DNA of 64,000 nucleotides from Zychaea mexicana (GCF_025766255.1 NW_026516675.1:310001-374000), one strand, 5' to 3'; positions 1 through 11,829 are shown, counted from the stretch's first letter. Notes: a model not told the origin generated them from the letters alone. Numbers and translations: made by a program.

Positions 1-375
1 TTCCGTTTTTTTGGATGGCCTTGTCAAAATAAATAGCTATTGTCATACTTCTTGATATACAAACTGCTCATTAAATGGGCGCAATGGATTTATTTACGCT
101 GTTCTTTTCGAGATCTTACACGTCCGTTCTGCCACCATACAGTAATGGCATATATAAGTTTGCATTCGCTTCTTTTCTTTAAGTTCTTGGCCTTTTCCCC
201 AATATTTGATGCCACACCAAGCGATATCAGGATTCTAATCAATCAAGCAATTCACTTGTTCATGTGGAGGAGTTTTCTACCGAGTCCATATAGTTAGCAA
301 TCATTTATAAAAAAAACTTTGGGCAGCGCTCTTTTACGCTTACGAGTTTTTTTAACCTGTTTCCACGTAAATCAT
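1..375. repeat. Left terminal inverted repeat of MULE 1 (partial)
   Basis: This is the reverse complement of 6135-6509, close to perfect up to about base 353 and then fading (TTTCCACG is still shared). The arm also has an open reading frame of 85 codons, present identically in both arms only because they are inverted copies. I regard that frame as non-coding. Confidence 0.85.
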
Positions 376-905
376 AAGTAGCGGGGACAAGTTTTGACAG
401 TAATCTGCTTACACGTACGAGTTTCTTCTATCCTGGTTCCACGTGGATCATAAGAAGCTGGGATATGTTTTGACAGCTTTCTGCTTACGCGTACGAGTTT
501 TTTTAACCTGTTTCCACGTAAATCATAAGTAGCGGGGACAAGTTTTGACAGTAATTTGCTTACACGTACGAGTTTTTCCTATCCTGGTTCCACGTGGATC
601 ATAAGAAGCTGGGATATGTTTTGACAGCTTTCTGCTTACGCGTACGAGTTTTTTCTATCCTGGTTCCACGTGGATCATAAGTAGCTGGGATATGTTTTGA
701 CAGTTATCTGCTTACGCGTACGAGTTTTTCCTATTCTGGTTCCACGTGGATCACAAGTAGCTGGGATATGTTTTGACAGCTGTCTGCTTACGCGTACGAG
801 TTTTTTCTATTCTGGTTCCACGTGAATCATAAGTAGCTGGGATATGTTTTGACAGTTATCTGCTTACGCGTACGAGTTTTCTCTATTCTGGTTACAGTGG
901 GTTAT
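325..905. repeat. Tandem array of eight ~75-bp units inside the left arm of MULE 1
   Basis: The core TACGAG recurs at about 341, 416, 492, 567, 643, 719, 795 and 870, a period of 75-76 bp. Most units contain a CGTACG palindrome followed by a T-run, then TTCCACGTGGATCATAAG with a CACGTG palindrome, then GGGATATGTTTTGACAG. The right arm has only one unit (about 6135-6200), so the array expanded on one side. Repeated subterminal palindromes are typical transposase-binding or promoter-side sites in MULEs; the function here is inferred. Confidence 0.85.
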
Positions 906-1369
906 TTGTTATTTGAAAACCGTTCAACAGCTCCACAGGAAGTGGAAGTCTCATAGGATAGTTGCTTACTGTACTTTCGAGTACTATATGCTCTTCAAAT
1001 GTAAAAAGATTTTGATCTAACATATTTAGTGGAAGTAATAGTAAGTTTAAGTACTCCTTTACTACTTCATTACAGTAACAATATTATAGAATAGCACACT
1101 ACATAACTTACTTTATGTTGTTTGCTGAATCATATATTTAACGCACCGTGACACTTTACTATATGACTAATAAATGTCACATGGTTTGCTACTTGATATT
1201 ATATTCAGAAGCATGTGTTTTAAAAAAATGTTAAAAGTTTCTCTCCGCCGGGCCGTGGGGAATAGACGTTATATATACTGTCGAGTCGTTCGAATATTTA
1301 CATTGCCCTCTTCTTTCTTTTCTTTTATTCTATCACTTCTTTATACTTCCAAAATACTATCAAATCCGA
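906..1369. other. Leader region of the MULE 1 gene
   Basis: Between the repeat array and the start codon, no gene is seen. The stretch is AT-rich and includes a pyrimidine-rich segment just before the ATG at 1370 (CCCTCTTCTTTCTTTTC, about 1306-1325), typical of fungal promoters. No clear TATA element could be chosen. Confidence 0.4.
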
Positions 1370-4300
1370 ATGAGTGAGCTTATCGGCAGAAGATATTTCA
1401 GCTACGAGAAAATCCAGGTGGACGTTCAAATGTACGCCAAGACACATGGTTTTGCTGTCAATTTCAGCATCAACGGTCTTAGAGATACGGTTTACTGTCA
1501 GTGCACGTGTAAAGGGGAGTATATCGATGAACGAGGCGATCAACGTCAGCGCAACAAGAGTACCAAGAAGACAGGCTGTTGTTGGCGTGTAACCGTCTCG
1601 CTGCCAAAGAAGTCCCAAGTCCTGGGTCAAGAACCACAATGGGAAGTTCGATATGTACGTATCCACTCTGGAAAGAAATACAGTATCAAGAAAGGCAAGA
1701 CCACTGTCCCAACTGAAGACTCCAGTGACGTGGTGCACCACAACCATCCACTTGTCCAAGACGTCAAGGCTCTGTCCAAGGTGTATCATCAGCATCGTAA
1801 ACCCACCGAACCCGTAGTCCGAACCCTATCATCTATGAGCCGTAACGTCCCAGCACCTGAAGTTGTGCATATCATTGATAAAAAGCATGATGGATTTGTA
1901 ATGACGACCAAGGATGTGCAAAACTTTTATTACAAGACCACTGGTACTTTAGGAGCATCTAGCGAATTTACTCCGTTGCTGGACTTTCTGAAAGCCGAAA
2001 ATTATATCATTCATTATGATGTGACGGCGTCAACAGGCACTCTCAAGGCACTTTTTGTAGTGCACCCGGACTCGATTGTAATGGCAAGGCGATTTTCAGA
2101 AGTGGTGCTTATTGACTCCACATACAAGACCAATCTTCACAACATGCCGTTTGTCCACATTGTTGGTGTCAGTAACCTGGGAACTACTCGACTCCGCACA
2201 TTTGTTGTTGCTTCGGTGTTGATGGCAAACGAGAAGGAACCGTCGTACCTTTGGATGGCCCAAAAGCTGCGTGAAGTTGTATGGCCCACATTAATTGCTA
2301 GCGAGCCGAAGCTTTTTGTAACCGACCAAGATAACCAACTCATCAACAGCATTACAATGGTATTTCTGGAGAGCGACACGATCCTTTGCGCGTGGCACGT
2401 TCAGAAGAACTTTATGGACAGATATACGGGCAAATTCTCAAGCAAAAAGCAAGGAAAAAAGCTGTCGGATCAAGCCTACATGGATGTGATTATAAAGAAC
2501 TTACTCTGGAGCAGAAGCGAAGAAGAGTTTGATGCAGCAGTTACTGAGTATCGCACCCACGTAAGAAAGTCATTAGCGTGTGAAATGCTTGGGCAATATT
2601 TAGACGAGTAAGTTGTTTTGCCTTTTCTCAACACTCCTTGTATCATGACCACTGCCTTTAAGACACAAACTCATATGCAAATGATTTACATAATATAGGA
2701 CTTTGGTTAACAAAGAACGTTGGGCTGGCCCCTGGTGCGAGAAGTACGCGCATTTTGGGAATCGTACTACTCAGAGAGTGGAAAGTGCCCATAGAAGTCT
2801 AAAAAGCAGACTAGGCAAGCCAGGATCTCTGCTTTATTTGTTTGAGAAATTACATGAAAATCGCAGCGCATCTGTAAGTACGATATTGACTTCTGTTATC
2901 TTTCTGCATATATCACATATATGCTGCCTATGATAAGAGCTAATATAAGATACTGTATATGATTGTATAAATTATACATTATAGATGGATGCTGAAGCCG
3001 GTACTTTTTACAAAGAAATGATCAACAGACCAGTAATCATTGCTGGTGACGCTGCCACTAACGGCTACTTCGAAAAAGTGGCAAGAAGAATATCTCATTG
3101 TGGTTTAATCCTTCTTCGAAACGAATATGCGAACATCAACTCTCTCGATATGGACGCTGATTGCTGCTGTATGGTCAAGCAGAACTACAAGCTCCCATGC
3201 CGCCATACCATACAAGCTAATACTAAATTAACAATTGGAAGCATTCATCCCTTTTGGCACCTTGATGAAGAAGGTATAGTAATCTCAAAGATAAATTTTA
3301 TTCATCAATATGTTTAAATACGTTACAGCACTGATAGTAACACTATATTACATTTTTGCAGTATTCGACTCTGTGGAGCTTATTGGCGCTGAATTATCAA
3401 ACAGAGCGACCAATCTGATACATAGTTTGCAAGAAAAGCTCACTTCCATCCAAGATCATCAGCGGTTAAATGCTTTCATGGGAACCATCGAAAAGGCGAT
3501 ATCAACCGCAAAAGTGGAACCTGGTATCGACAAGGTCTACCTCCCCAAAAATGTCAAAGCAAGAGGTCGACCAAAGGATCGAGCGAAGAAGACACGCATG
3601 TCTATAATCAAGAAAGTAAACAAGTCGAACGAAAAGAACGAAGAGAAACTGTCTAGCAGGAAACGACCTTTGGATGCTGGTACCTCTGCTACATACCATC
3701 GTAAAAAGTAAGTATATCTCGCATGCTTGGTTTGTTTACGTGTCATCTGTAAAGTCGATGCTCATATAGCTAATACATAATACTTGCTTCTTTTCTACAG
3801 ACCATTGAGCTCAAATTCAACCGTTGATGCTATCATTCCTTCAATTACTGTTCCACCCAATCAACACAAAAATGCGCCTCGAAACAGGTTTTCTCTAAAA
3901 GAAGGTAAATGGCTGACTCATTAAAAAGAAATTTTGTACATACATATGCAACTTTATTAAACAAATATTTGCATGTATACATGTACAACGCAGTGCCTTA
4001 CGTAACATACTTAGAGCCAAATTCACACAACTCATGCTTCATTGATGCACCGATGGAGATGCTATGGAACTCTGTGCTGCCGTATATTGACCTTACTCCT
4101 GTCTCGCCTATACGCTGTGGTGTGTATAACCCGACCGATATTCTACTGCTTTGTACACATCACCATCATCAAGAAAATCACGAGATTGGAAGGTCCAACG
4201 CAGCACTTACTGCACGCAACTTTGCTTGGTGCAGCCCGGAATACTCCTCCCAGAGCATGGACAGCCCGCATAAATTTTTAAAGCATTTTATCCTGGGGAA

Positions 4301-5897
4301 TCTTTCCAATCGTCTTCGAGAGAACTTTTTCCCAATGTATACAAAGGTCAAGCGGTGCCCTGCTGGCCACGAATCCGTATCAAAGAACCTCTTGTTAGAC
4401 ATCGATTGTATCCATGAATGCATAACAACAAGAGATCCTGTTCAATTCTCGGACCAGTTTTACGCTCACCATATCCTGGCACCAACGACATCAAAATGCG
4501 CACATGAATTGTGTAACGAAGATGCTGATCAACACAACGCCATAACAAAATATTCGCCATTTCTTGTATTGGGTGCAACACAGACCCAGGATCCGGCAGG
4601 CAAAGGAGGACTGTCCTACACCCACTTTCCGTACAACCTCCGGTTCGATGATGCCCATTACGTTCTACAAGCAAAAATATTCAGTACTGCAGATTCGGGC
4701 GCTCACTTTTACACTGTTGCCACCGTTGAACACAACGATTCCTATTTTCTTGCACAGATCGACAACCTGCAGAAACAAGTACAAATAGTTCAAGACAAAG
4801 TTACAAGCGAGTTCCCGCCTGAAGACCTTTGTCATTCAGACAAAACAGTCGTAGCATGCTACAAGTTGGCTAGCGTCAATGACAGGTACAAGGCTCGGTT
4901 AGACATTGACGAGCTGAATGAACTACAAGCAGTACTCGAGCCTACTATATGCGGACGCGTTGGAAGCAGTATGTGTCCTTTTCTATACGTTTTTATCTTT
5001 ATATGGTATTGAATATAAATATCGATACTAACGGAGCATGTCAATATAGTGATAGAATGCTTTTTTTGCAAGGAAATGTTGGCAACTCCATACCCACGCG
5101 CAGTCGCGAAGCTTGACAAGAAATTACAAATATCTGCGAATTTTGAGGAAACACGCAAATGGCGGGTCAAGACCACTGGGTTCCTATCAGCAGCAGAACG
5201 TAGACAATTACAGTTCTTTTCTACGTTGGGTCTTAAAAAGCAAGAACAACAGCTATTCTGCTATACGCATCGTATAGAATATGTTTATAGAGCCATTGCT
5301 ACTGAGGAATTCTATCCGTTATCCATCGACTTTGTCGCACTCCCAAAGCGCATTCATAATTTCAAAAGCCAGCTCGAAGACATCCTCTACGGTAGACGAC
5401 CAAGCTTTTACAAAGACCTCACCATAAAATCAATCAAGAAGAATGGTGCTCAAAATGCACAAAATATTGGCGTCATGTTGGGTCGCGTCTCCGAACTACG
5501 GGTACGTTTACTTTCCCAATCATTTTGCTGTGTATATCACTTGTGGATAAAATCTAACATACAAGCAACATAATTATAGCCTGGATACTACGGATCTCGT
5601 GGAAGTGTTGTCATTACAGAAACACTTGCTGATATGTTTATGGAAAAACTTGACCAAGACCACAACATTGAAAGATTGCGCCTTACATACATGTCTTACA
5701 TCCAAATGATCCTTGCGCCGGAAACAGCCATTTTACTTATAGCTGAAGATCTGGAAGAAGGTAGAAGGAGCAAAAATTTAAATGAATGGGATCTAATGCA
5801 GATAGAAGGCGTTGAAGATCTCACATCTTATGCACGACTTCGCATGTGGAAAAGTGCACAGTTTGGTTCCATTGTATTTCCAGAAACGTATAAATAG
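1370..5897 (+). CDS. MULE transposase fused to USP-like protease and RTC4 domain
   Basis: Eight exons join in frame with GT-AG introns: 1370-2607, 2699-2873, 2985-3273, 3362-3707, 3801-3904, 3994-4968, 5050-5501, 5580-5897, giving 1298 residues. A FAR1-like Cys-rich N-terminus precedes the MULE DDE core: Asp249 (LIDSTYKTN), Asp319 (FVTDQDN) and Glu441 (QRVESAHR). A SWIM zinc finger follows (Cys531, Cys533, Cys543, His545), then an AT-hook (GRP at 636-638). From about 718 there is a USP/USPL1-like cysteine-protease domain with Cys732 in NSCFIDAPMEMLW and a candidate His955 in GAHFYTVA. Residues 1044-1298 match the RTC4 domain (CFFC near 1046, PGYYGSRG at 1194, APETAILLIAEDL). Known family role: the transposase cuts and pastes the element in the nucleus. 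Deubiquitination and the RTC4 role are inferred from domain class. The start is the first ATG of the conserved frame. No disabling mutation is seen. Confidence 0.85.
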
Positions 5898-6134
5898 TAT
5901 CTGACAGCTTTCATTACCTTTTTTCCGATTTTTTCTTGTTGCAACAACCCATTTGTTTATCTCTCCTCCATTTCATTTCTATTTTTCTCTGTCAGACACA
6001 ATTACTGTTATCCACCTTATATTAACTCTCACATGAATTAGCGTTTTAATTCTCTTATATTTTCTCTTGGATTTTACCTTTTTATACATAAACACCGACT
6101 TCTTATCACAGTAGCTTATGTTAAAGGGCTGTTT
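5898..6134. other. 3' untranslated and subterminal region of MULE 1
   Basis: T-rich sequence between the stop codon and the right inverted repeat. No coding signal is seen. It presumably holds the polyadenylation signal and spacer. Confidence 0.4.
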
Positions 6135-6680
6135 TACGCGTGGAACCACTATAGAAAAAAACTCGTACGCGTAAAAGAGCGCTGCCCGAAGTTCTTTTTT
6201 TATAAATGATTGCTAACTATATGGACTCGGTAGAAAACTCCTCCACATGAACAAGTGAATTGCTTGATTGATTAGAATCCTGATATCGCTTGGTGTGGCA
6301 TCAAATATTGGGGAAAAGGCCAAGAACTTAAAGAAAAGAAGCGAATGCAAACTTATATATGCCATTACTGTATGGTGGCAGAACGGACGTGTAAGATCTC
6401 GAAAAGAACAGCGTAAATAAATCCATTGCGCCCATTTAATGAGCAGTTTGTATATCAAGAAGTATGACAATAGCTATTTATTTTGACAAGGCCATCCAAA
6501 AAAACGGAAGATTGATGGATAGACAAAAACTCGTACGCATATGCTGTTCAGTTCCTTTAGCAAAAAACTCGTACGTGTAAGACCGGCAATTGGATTGGCT
6601 ATACAAGGTTTCACAACACAACCACTTTAAAAACCCGCTCAGAAAAACTCGTACGCGTAAGAAAAAAAACTCGTACGCGT
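6135..6680. repeat. Right terminal inverted repeat of MULE 1
   Basis: Bases 6135-6509 are the inverted copy of the first 375 bases. Beyond 6509 at least four more AAACTCGTACG motifs occur (about 6526, 6563, 6643, 6667), three of them followed by CGTA or TGTAAG. The last lies at about 6667-6680, where composition switches abruptly to very AT-rich DNA, so I place the element end there. Confidence 0.75.
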
Positions 6681-8478
6681 AGCACTTCTCTTTTATTAAT
6701 ACTTTTATTATTATCTTTTATATCGATTACTTCCTATTTTTTATTATTATTTAGATTATTTTGAAAAATGTTATAGGAAGAAGCATTTATTTTATTTATA
6801 GAATCGGATGTTGAGGGATTATCATCTTTTTCATATATTCAATATTATAATGATTTATTTTAATATTTTTATTTTGATTCTTATTTTCATCTATTCTCTT
6901 TTTATTTCTTTTAATTTTATATCTATATTGAAATTTTATTTTCTTATCTTTTACTATTTCAAAATTGAACTTTTTAATATTGTTATCAAAAATAATATTA
7001 AATAATTTTATATTATGAATCTCTATTTGCTTTGTTATAAACAATTTTTTAATATTTTTTAAAAACAAATCATTATTTATTATGTTTTCAAAATCCATCT
7101 CACTCATTTTATATATATCTATAAATTCAATTTTAAAAATAAATTCAAAATTCAAAATAATATATTTTATGTATTTTTGAAACCTAGGAGCTATTCTTAT
7201 AATATACTTGATCATTTTTTCATACAGATAAACAAGCTGACAATGAATACAACACAAAACCTACAGAGTGGACAAACTATATAAGGTTGGATGTGTTATA
7301 TTGCCCAACAAGCTAGAAGCTTACCACCTATACTCATCGAAGTCTAATATGCAGCCAATAGTGCTTTTCCCCATCGTCTCAACAAGTATTGTCTAATGAT
7401 CTGAAAGCAACAACCATTGTTGCCGATTGCAATTGTCTTCTGTATTCATCACACAAACCAGGAATTTAAGAATCTCACATACAATTGCGAGGCACTGCCA
7501 TTTTGCAAGCGTGTACATTGTCAATGCTAGGCACAAGAGTGCTATTTCATCAGTGGAGCAACCATTTCTGGGTATTTGGACTATCAACCCCTCCATCCTT
7601 TAGTAGCACTTAGCCATTCTTTACCGAAGCAGAATAAACCATAATAATAGAATATTTAAAAAACTATAATTAAATTTTATATAAATACATATGTAATAAT
7701 AATATAAATACAATTATTAAAAAAAAAGGTCAATTAATTTAACATATAATTGTTTCTATAGAAATATATTTGAGTTAAAAAAATAATACCTTACAGATAT
7801 TTAATATATATACCTTTTCATTTTATTATATATAAATAAACATTTTTAATAGTTAAATGATAGTTTTTTTAAGTTTATTATAAAACTCAATACTTTTGAG
7901 TATAAATGTCTACATCTTCCATAATTACTAAAGATTATGTTCTGACTAATATTAAAATAACTAATTTAACTTTGAAATTTCTATATATTATTATTAACCC
8001 TTACATTATATGTTCATTATATAATATTTTCATTTTTTATAAATAAGAATATTTATTTTTACTTATTTAATTTATTTAATATGATGAATTAAAGAATTGT
8101 AAAAGGGATGGAATGATAAATAAGGAAAAAAAACCTAGCAGGTCTTTACTAGAAACGAAAATTATTATTTTTTGGTTTTTTTATTTAAAAAATGTTTTTA
8201 CCTAAAAACCATTTGATGGTTCAAACAAAGGTTATTATACTACTTCAATATGAGCATTTTTTATAAGGAATATCATTTTATATTATTTTCTATATCTCAA
8301 TATACACTACTACTACTATATGTTTTTTATAATATCGATACATCCGATACTACATAATACAGTACCCCTTCGATTATGCAATGTTTTGAAAAAATATCCT
8401 ATTTTTATGTTTCTAACTCTATGGATAGTAAGAAGAAGTAAGCCTAACGTTAGATGTTCCCTTATACGTATACACAAC
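6681..8478. other. AT-rich desert with one normal-composition island
   Basis: Bases 6690-7190 and 7640-8450 are dominated by A/T runs. The island at about 7255-7640 has ordinary composition and looks like decayed coding or transposon DNA on the minus strand (a 67-codon open stretch at 7393-7596), but I recognise no family. No RNA gene was recognised. Confidence 0.4.
6796..7257 (-). CDS. Uncertain Lys/Ile/Asn-rich open frame in AT-rich DNA
   Basis: An open frame of 153 codons in DNA so AT-rich that stop codons should be frequent. The product is dominated by Ile, Lys, Asn and Phe, with a CxxC near the N-terminus (residues 2-6) and a strongly basic stretch near residues 105-130. I recognise no domain. 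It could be a gene whose third and synonymous positions have drifted to A/T, a relic of a transposon protein, or chance helped by the strand's A-richness (few T means few stops). No intron, promoter or homologous neighbour supports it. Confidence 0.2.
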   Translation of the reverse strand: MCCIHCQLVYLYEKMIKYIIRIAPRFQKYIKYIILNFEFIFKIEFIDIYKMSEMDFENIINNDLFLKNIKKLFITKQIEIHNIKLFNIIFDNNIKKFNFEIVKDKKIKFQYRYKIKRNKKRIDENKNQNKNIKINHYNIEYMKKMIIPQHPIL

Positions 8479-9343
8479 TAGGGGTCGCAATTGGACGGGT
8501 CGGGTCGGGTCAAGGGTCTGACCCGTTGACCTACGGGTCAAGAAAACACTGACCCGACCCGATGCGTTCAACCCAACGGGTCAAAACTCGGGTTGACGGG
8601 TCAAGACTGATTTCAATGTAGTGATGAAGGAAGTGTCGATCAGCCTGAACTTGAGCGCTGGAAGTACAAAACTCCATATATATATAGCTCTCTAAGATGA
8701 TGGCACGCAAATTCCTAGCAGTGCTAGCAACATCTACGTTTTGAGTGATTATTCTTAAAGGTAAAGGGTTCTGTGCCATCACAAAAGAAATCGCTTGAGC
8801 TCACATGCTTTAAAGAAAGCATAATATTTAAAGTGTGGTTGAAAATCGACTTCCCTATTATGCCCCTTATCCTTTTCCCTTTTCCCTTTTCTTTTCACTT
8901 CTTTCTTCTTCCTTCGATTTTCTTTTCTCAATTCCTTTTCTGTCTTTTGTTAAATCGCGTCTCTTACTGCCACCCTCTATTGTATATTCTTATTGCACTA
9001 TTGCTACTTCTTTACTCCTATCATATATATTGCTTATAGCTTACTTATCCCATACTGTTGAATATAAAGTATAATCCCACAATAAAAAGAATTAAGTACG
9101 TTTTATGCTATAGTTCTATAGCAGACATATTGACAACTAATGATGTTTCCCAACAAGAAGATTGACTACTTAAATATAAGTACCTCATACATATTATACG
9201 TATACACGGGTCACGACGGGTCAACGGGTCGGGTCAAGGGTTAGACGGGTCGACCCGTGGGTCAGAAAAGCATCAACCTGACCCGTTGACCCGTCCTCAA
9301 CCCGCGGGTTGGTTTTGACCTGCGGGTCAGATTGCGATCCCTA
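8479..9343. mobile_element. Non-autonomous hAT-type element (MITE), 865 bp
   Basis: The left end TAGGGGTCGCAAT and the reverse complement of the right end (TAGGGATCGCAAT) form a 13-bp terminal inverted repeat with one mismatch. Both sides are flanked by the perfect 8-bp direct repeat TACACAAC (8471-8478 and 9344-9351). An 8-bp duplication plus TAGGG ends is the signature of the hAT superfamily. About 110-130 bp at each end is packed with GGGTC/GACCC words in both orientations, able to fold into hairpins. The middle has no coding capacity that I can see, so it would need a transposase from elsewhere. Confidence 0.85.
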
Positions 9344-9351
9344 TACACAAC

Positions 9352-11820
9352 AACTATCATTTCATGGTAAGGTATATTTTACAAATAAGCCATTTCGAAT
9401 TTTTGCAAATATATTGATTATTTACAATAAACAATAGTTCCCCTTATTTAGTCTAAGCACTAAAATAAGTATGGATACAAGTTTAATCTAAATATACAAT
9501 ATATAAAAAAAGTTTATAAGCTATATTTACATATTATTTATAATATAATGTAAAATTCAATTTTTAAATTAATTATATATGAATTAAAATTCTGATACAA
9601 AATATTCAATACTTTTATAATAAATTTTTCTTAGTTTTTCCAATCTATAATTACAGTAATAATATATATTTGACTCTATGATAACTTAGAAAACAAAAGA
9701 AAAAAATATTTTTTGTAAATTAATTTATTTGCTATATATTATATAATATAATATTAAATAAAAAAAATAATATATATATATCTTTTAATACAAATAAAAA
9801 CTATCTATACTGTAATAATTGGATTATTTTATAATTTAAGCTTGTATATAAATATTATTTATTCTTTGAATAGAAACTGACTGTCTTAAGTATTGCAAAA
9901 AGGGACAATCCTACAATAAAACTGTTGTACAGGGTTGCCAAACAAATATTTAAAGACGAAGCAGCCAAGGAAGATGTACGAGAGGATGCCAATGACATCA
10001 TCTGCAGTAAGGCAGTGTCGCAATCTATTCAGGTCCTATCAGTACTAGTTAAGGACGTTTCTGAACTTCAAGCTCACAAACGAACAAAAGACTGTCTCCA
10101 AGATGGTTTGAAGCTAATAGAAGAGTTATGTACTATATATATACCACTATATCATCTACAAGCACTTCGGCAATAGAAGAGCATCCTGTACCACCACTGC
10201 TATCTACCTCAGTGATTGGCAATTTGTAGACAATTACAGAAAAGAACACAGAACCAAAATGGACTAGTGAGCTTGCTATGAAGCTGGAGAAAGTACTGAC
10301 CTATTCAGCAAATATACATCGTTGAAGAGTGTTCAAGCTGCATATTATTGTGTGATTAATAAAAATAAATAAACATGCTTTTATTACCCTAAAATCTGCA
10401 GAGATGTATTGTGAAGGAGATGTAGTCCATAAGTGCCTATGCAAAAGGAGACGGAGTCTACATACCTCTTGATAGGGAACTAAACAATAACAATTCTTTA
10501 ATTCTAGATCGATAAGTATAGATTTATTTTAAATCAAAATTTTATATATAAAGAAAATAAATTTTTCAATTTTTTAATCTTCTTAAATATTTTATAAATG
10601 CTAAGAAAAATAAAAACAAATTGTTTTTCTTTTTTCTCTTTTCAAAAGTGTTTTTTCTCCTCCTCTACTACAACAATAACAGTTATTGAGATAATTCTTT
10701 TGTTTTCTTAATTATATATATAGAAAAACATTTAAAATCAATGATTTTTATGTTTTTATATGAACTTTAAAAATAATATATTTTAATTAACTTATAATAT
10801 TCACGTATTAATTAAATTTTGATTACATAATCATAAATAAATAGCATGTGATATAATTAAAAATTTAAAAGTAAATTTGATATACAAATATTTATAAAAA
10901 TGTGCATATATCTATGAACATTTATGTTCTAGTAGTTATAGAATTTATTTTCATTAAAAAAGAAACTCTCATGAACCCTTCTTAAATTAGATTGAAAATC
11001 CTAGTAGTAATATTTCTGCTAGAAACATAAATGTTTCATACAAATTAAATATAAATTATTGATGTATAACATCTAATAGTTTATGTCATAAATAATTAAT
11101 AAGAGTTAATCCTCATAAGATAGTTAGTGTGATTTTAGAACAATAAAAAAGCAGCTCTCTTCTTCCCCTTCTTGCTTTTGGTGTTTTGCATTCAGGTTAA
11201 CAAGACTGCAAATTTCTCATATATATATGAAATAAAGACATCAAGGCCCAAAATTGGGCTAAAAGGGTACTACTGATGGAATAAGGTTATGATTATGTGC
11301 TGCTTGTCTTTGGCCTGCAAGATTCTGCGTCTGGTTGTGGCCTACAAAGATGAATATACAACTACAACAAAATAAATAATGTATTATATTTAAGGAAAGT
11401 TCTTGTTATTTTAATTACCCCATGGAAGGCTTGCCTCCCCCTGCAACCTTCCATCTCTAAATCTCATTGACAAGTTACATTTCGTCACAAGTTCCTCATG
11501 TAAAGGAGGGGATGCTCATTACCATTCCGCCACCACTAATTAATATATTGTGTTTTATTTTTTACCAATTTAATATTATTTTACAAAACAAAATTAAAAT
11601 TATAAAACAAAAAACTTATTTTTTAAAATCTAAAAGAAAATTAAAAATGAAGATAAATAATAAATAAATTATAATATTTTTTTCTAAGTATTTTTTTTAT
11701 CAACAATTTTAATATATAAATATAAATATATAAAATATCTATTTCAAATAATAAACTACATAATATTTTCTATATATAATTTAATATAATATTTTATTGT
11801 AATTATTTATTCATCAAAGA
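9352..11820. other. AT-rich desert with three islands
   Basis: Bases 9352-9880, 10490-11140 and 11520-11820 are extremely AT-rich with no gene seen. Islands of normal composition at 9885-10480 and 11150-11510 look like remnants of older sequence. Only the first has a noticeable open frame, listed separately. No recognisable terminal repeats delimit the islands. Confidence 0.4.
9925..10176 (+). pseudogene. Unrecognised coding remnant in an AT-rich desert
   Basis: An 83-codon open stretch with ordinary amino-acid use (acidic and helical, with words such as DEAAKEDVREDAND and CLQDGLKLIEELC) sits in an island of normal base composition. It opens with a non-ATG codon and has no matching exon on either side, so it is probably an internal exon or fragment of a lost gene or element. 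No family is recognised. Confidence 0.25.
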
Positions 11821-11829
11821 CAGTATTTC

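Larger units (their letters stand above)
1..6680 (+). mobile_element. MULE-type transposon 1 with long terminal inverted repeats (left end cut by window)
   Basis: Window position k pairs with position 6510-k on the opposite strand from base 1 to about base 375, so the arms are long inverted repeats. The right arm continues past 6509 through further copies of an ACTCGTACGCGTA motif to about 6680. The left arm should therefore start roughly 170 bp before the window. One intact spliced MULE transposase gene lies between the arms. The arms look almost identical where I compared them (40-297 against 6213-6470), which suggests a recent insertion. The right boundary is a guess from the last terminal motif, and no target duplication can be tested without the left flank. 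Confidence 0.85.

Noticed and set aside
40..297. Identical 85-codon frames at 40-297 (+) and 6213-6470 (-) as a duplicated small gene
   Set aside because: They are identical only because they lie in the two arms of the inverted repeat. The composition is not protein-like and there is no independent support.
8479..9343. GGGTC/GACCC clusters as a CRISPR-like or telomere-like array
   Set aside because: The words are irregularly spaced, occur in both orientations and sit exactly at the two ends of a hAT-type element with an 8-bp duplication.
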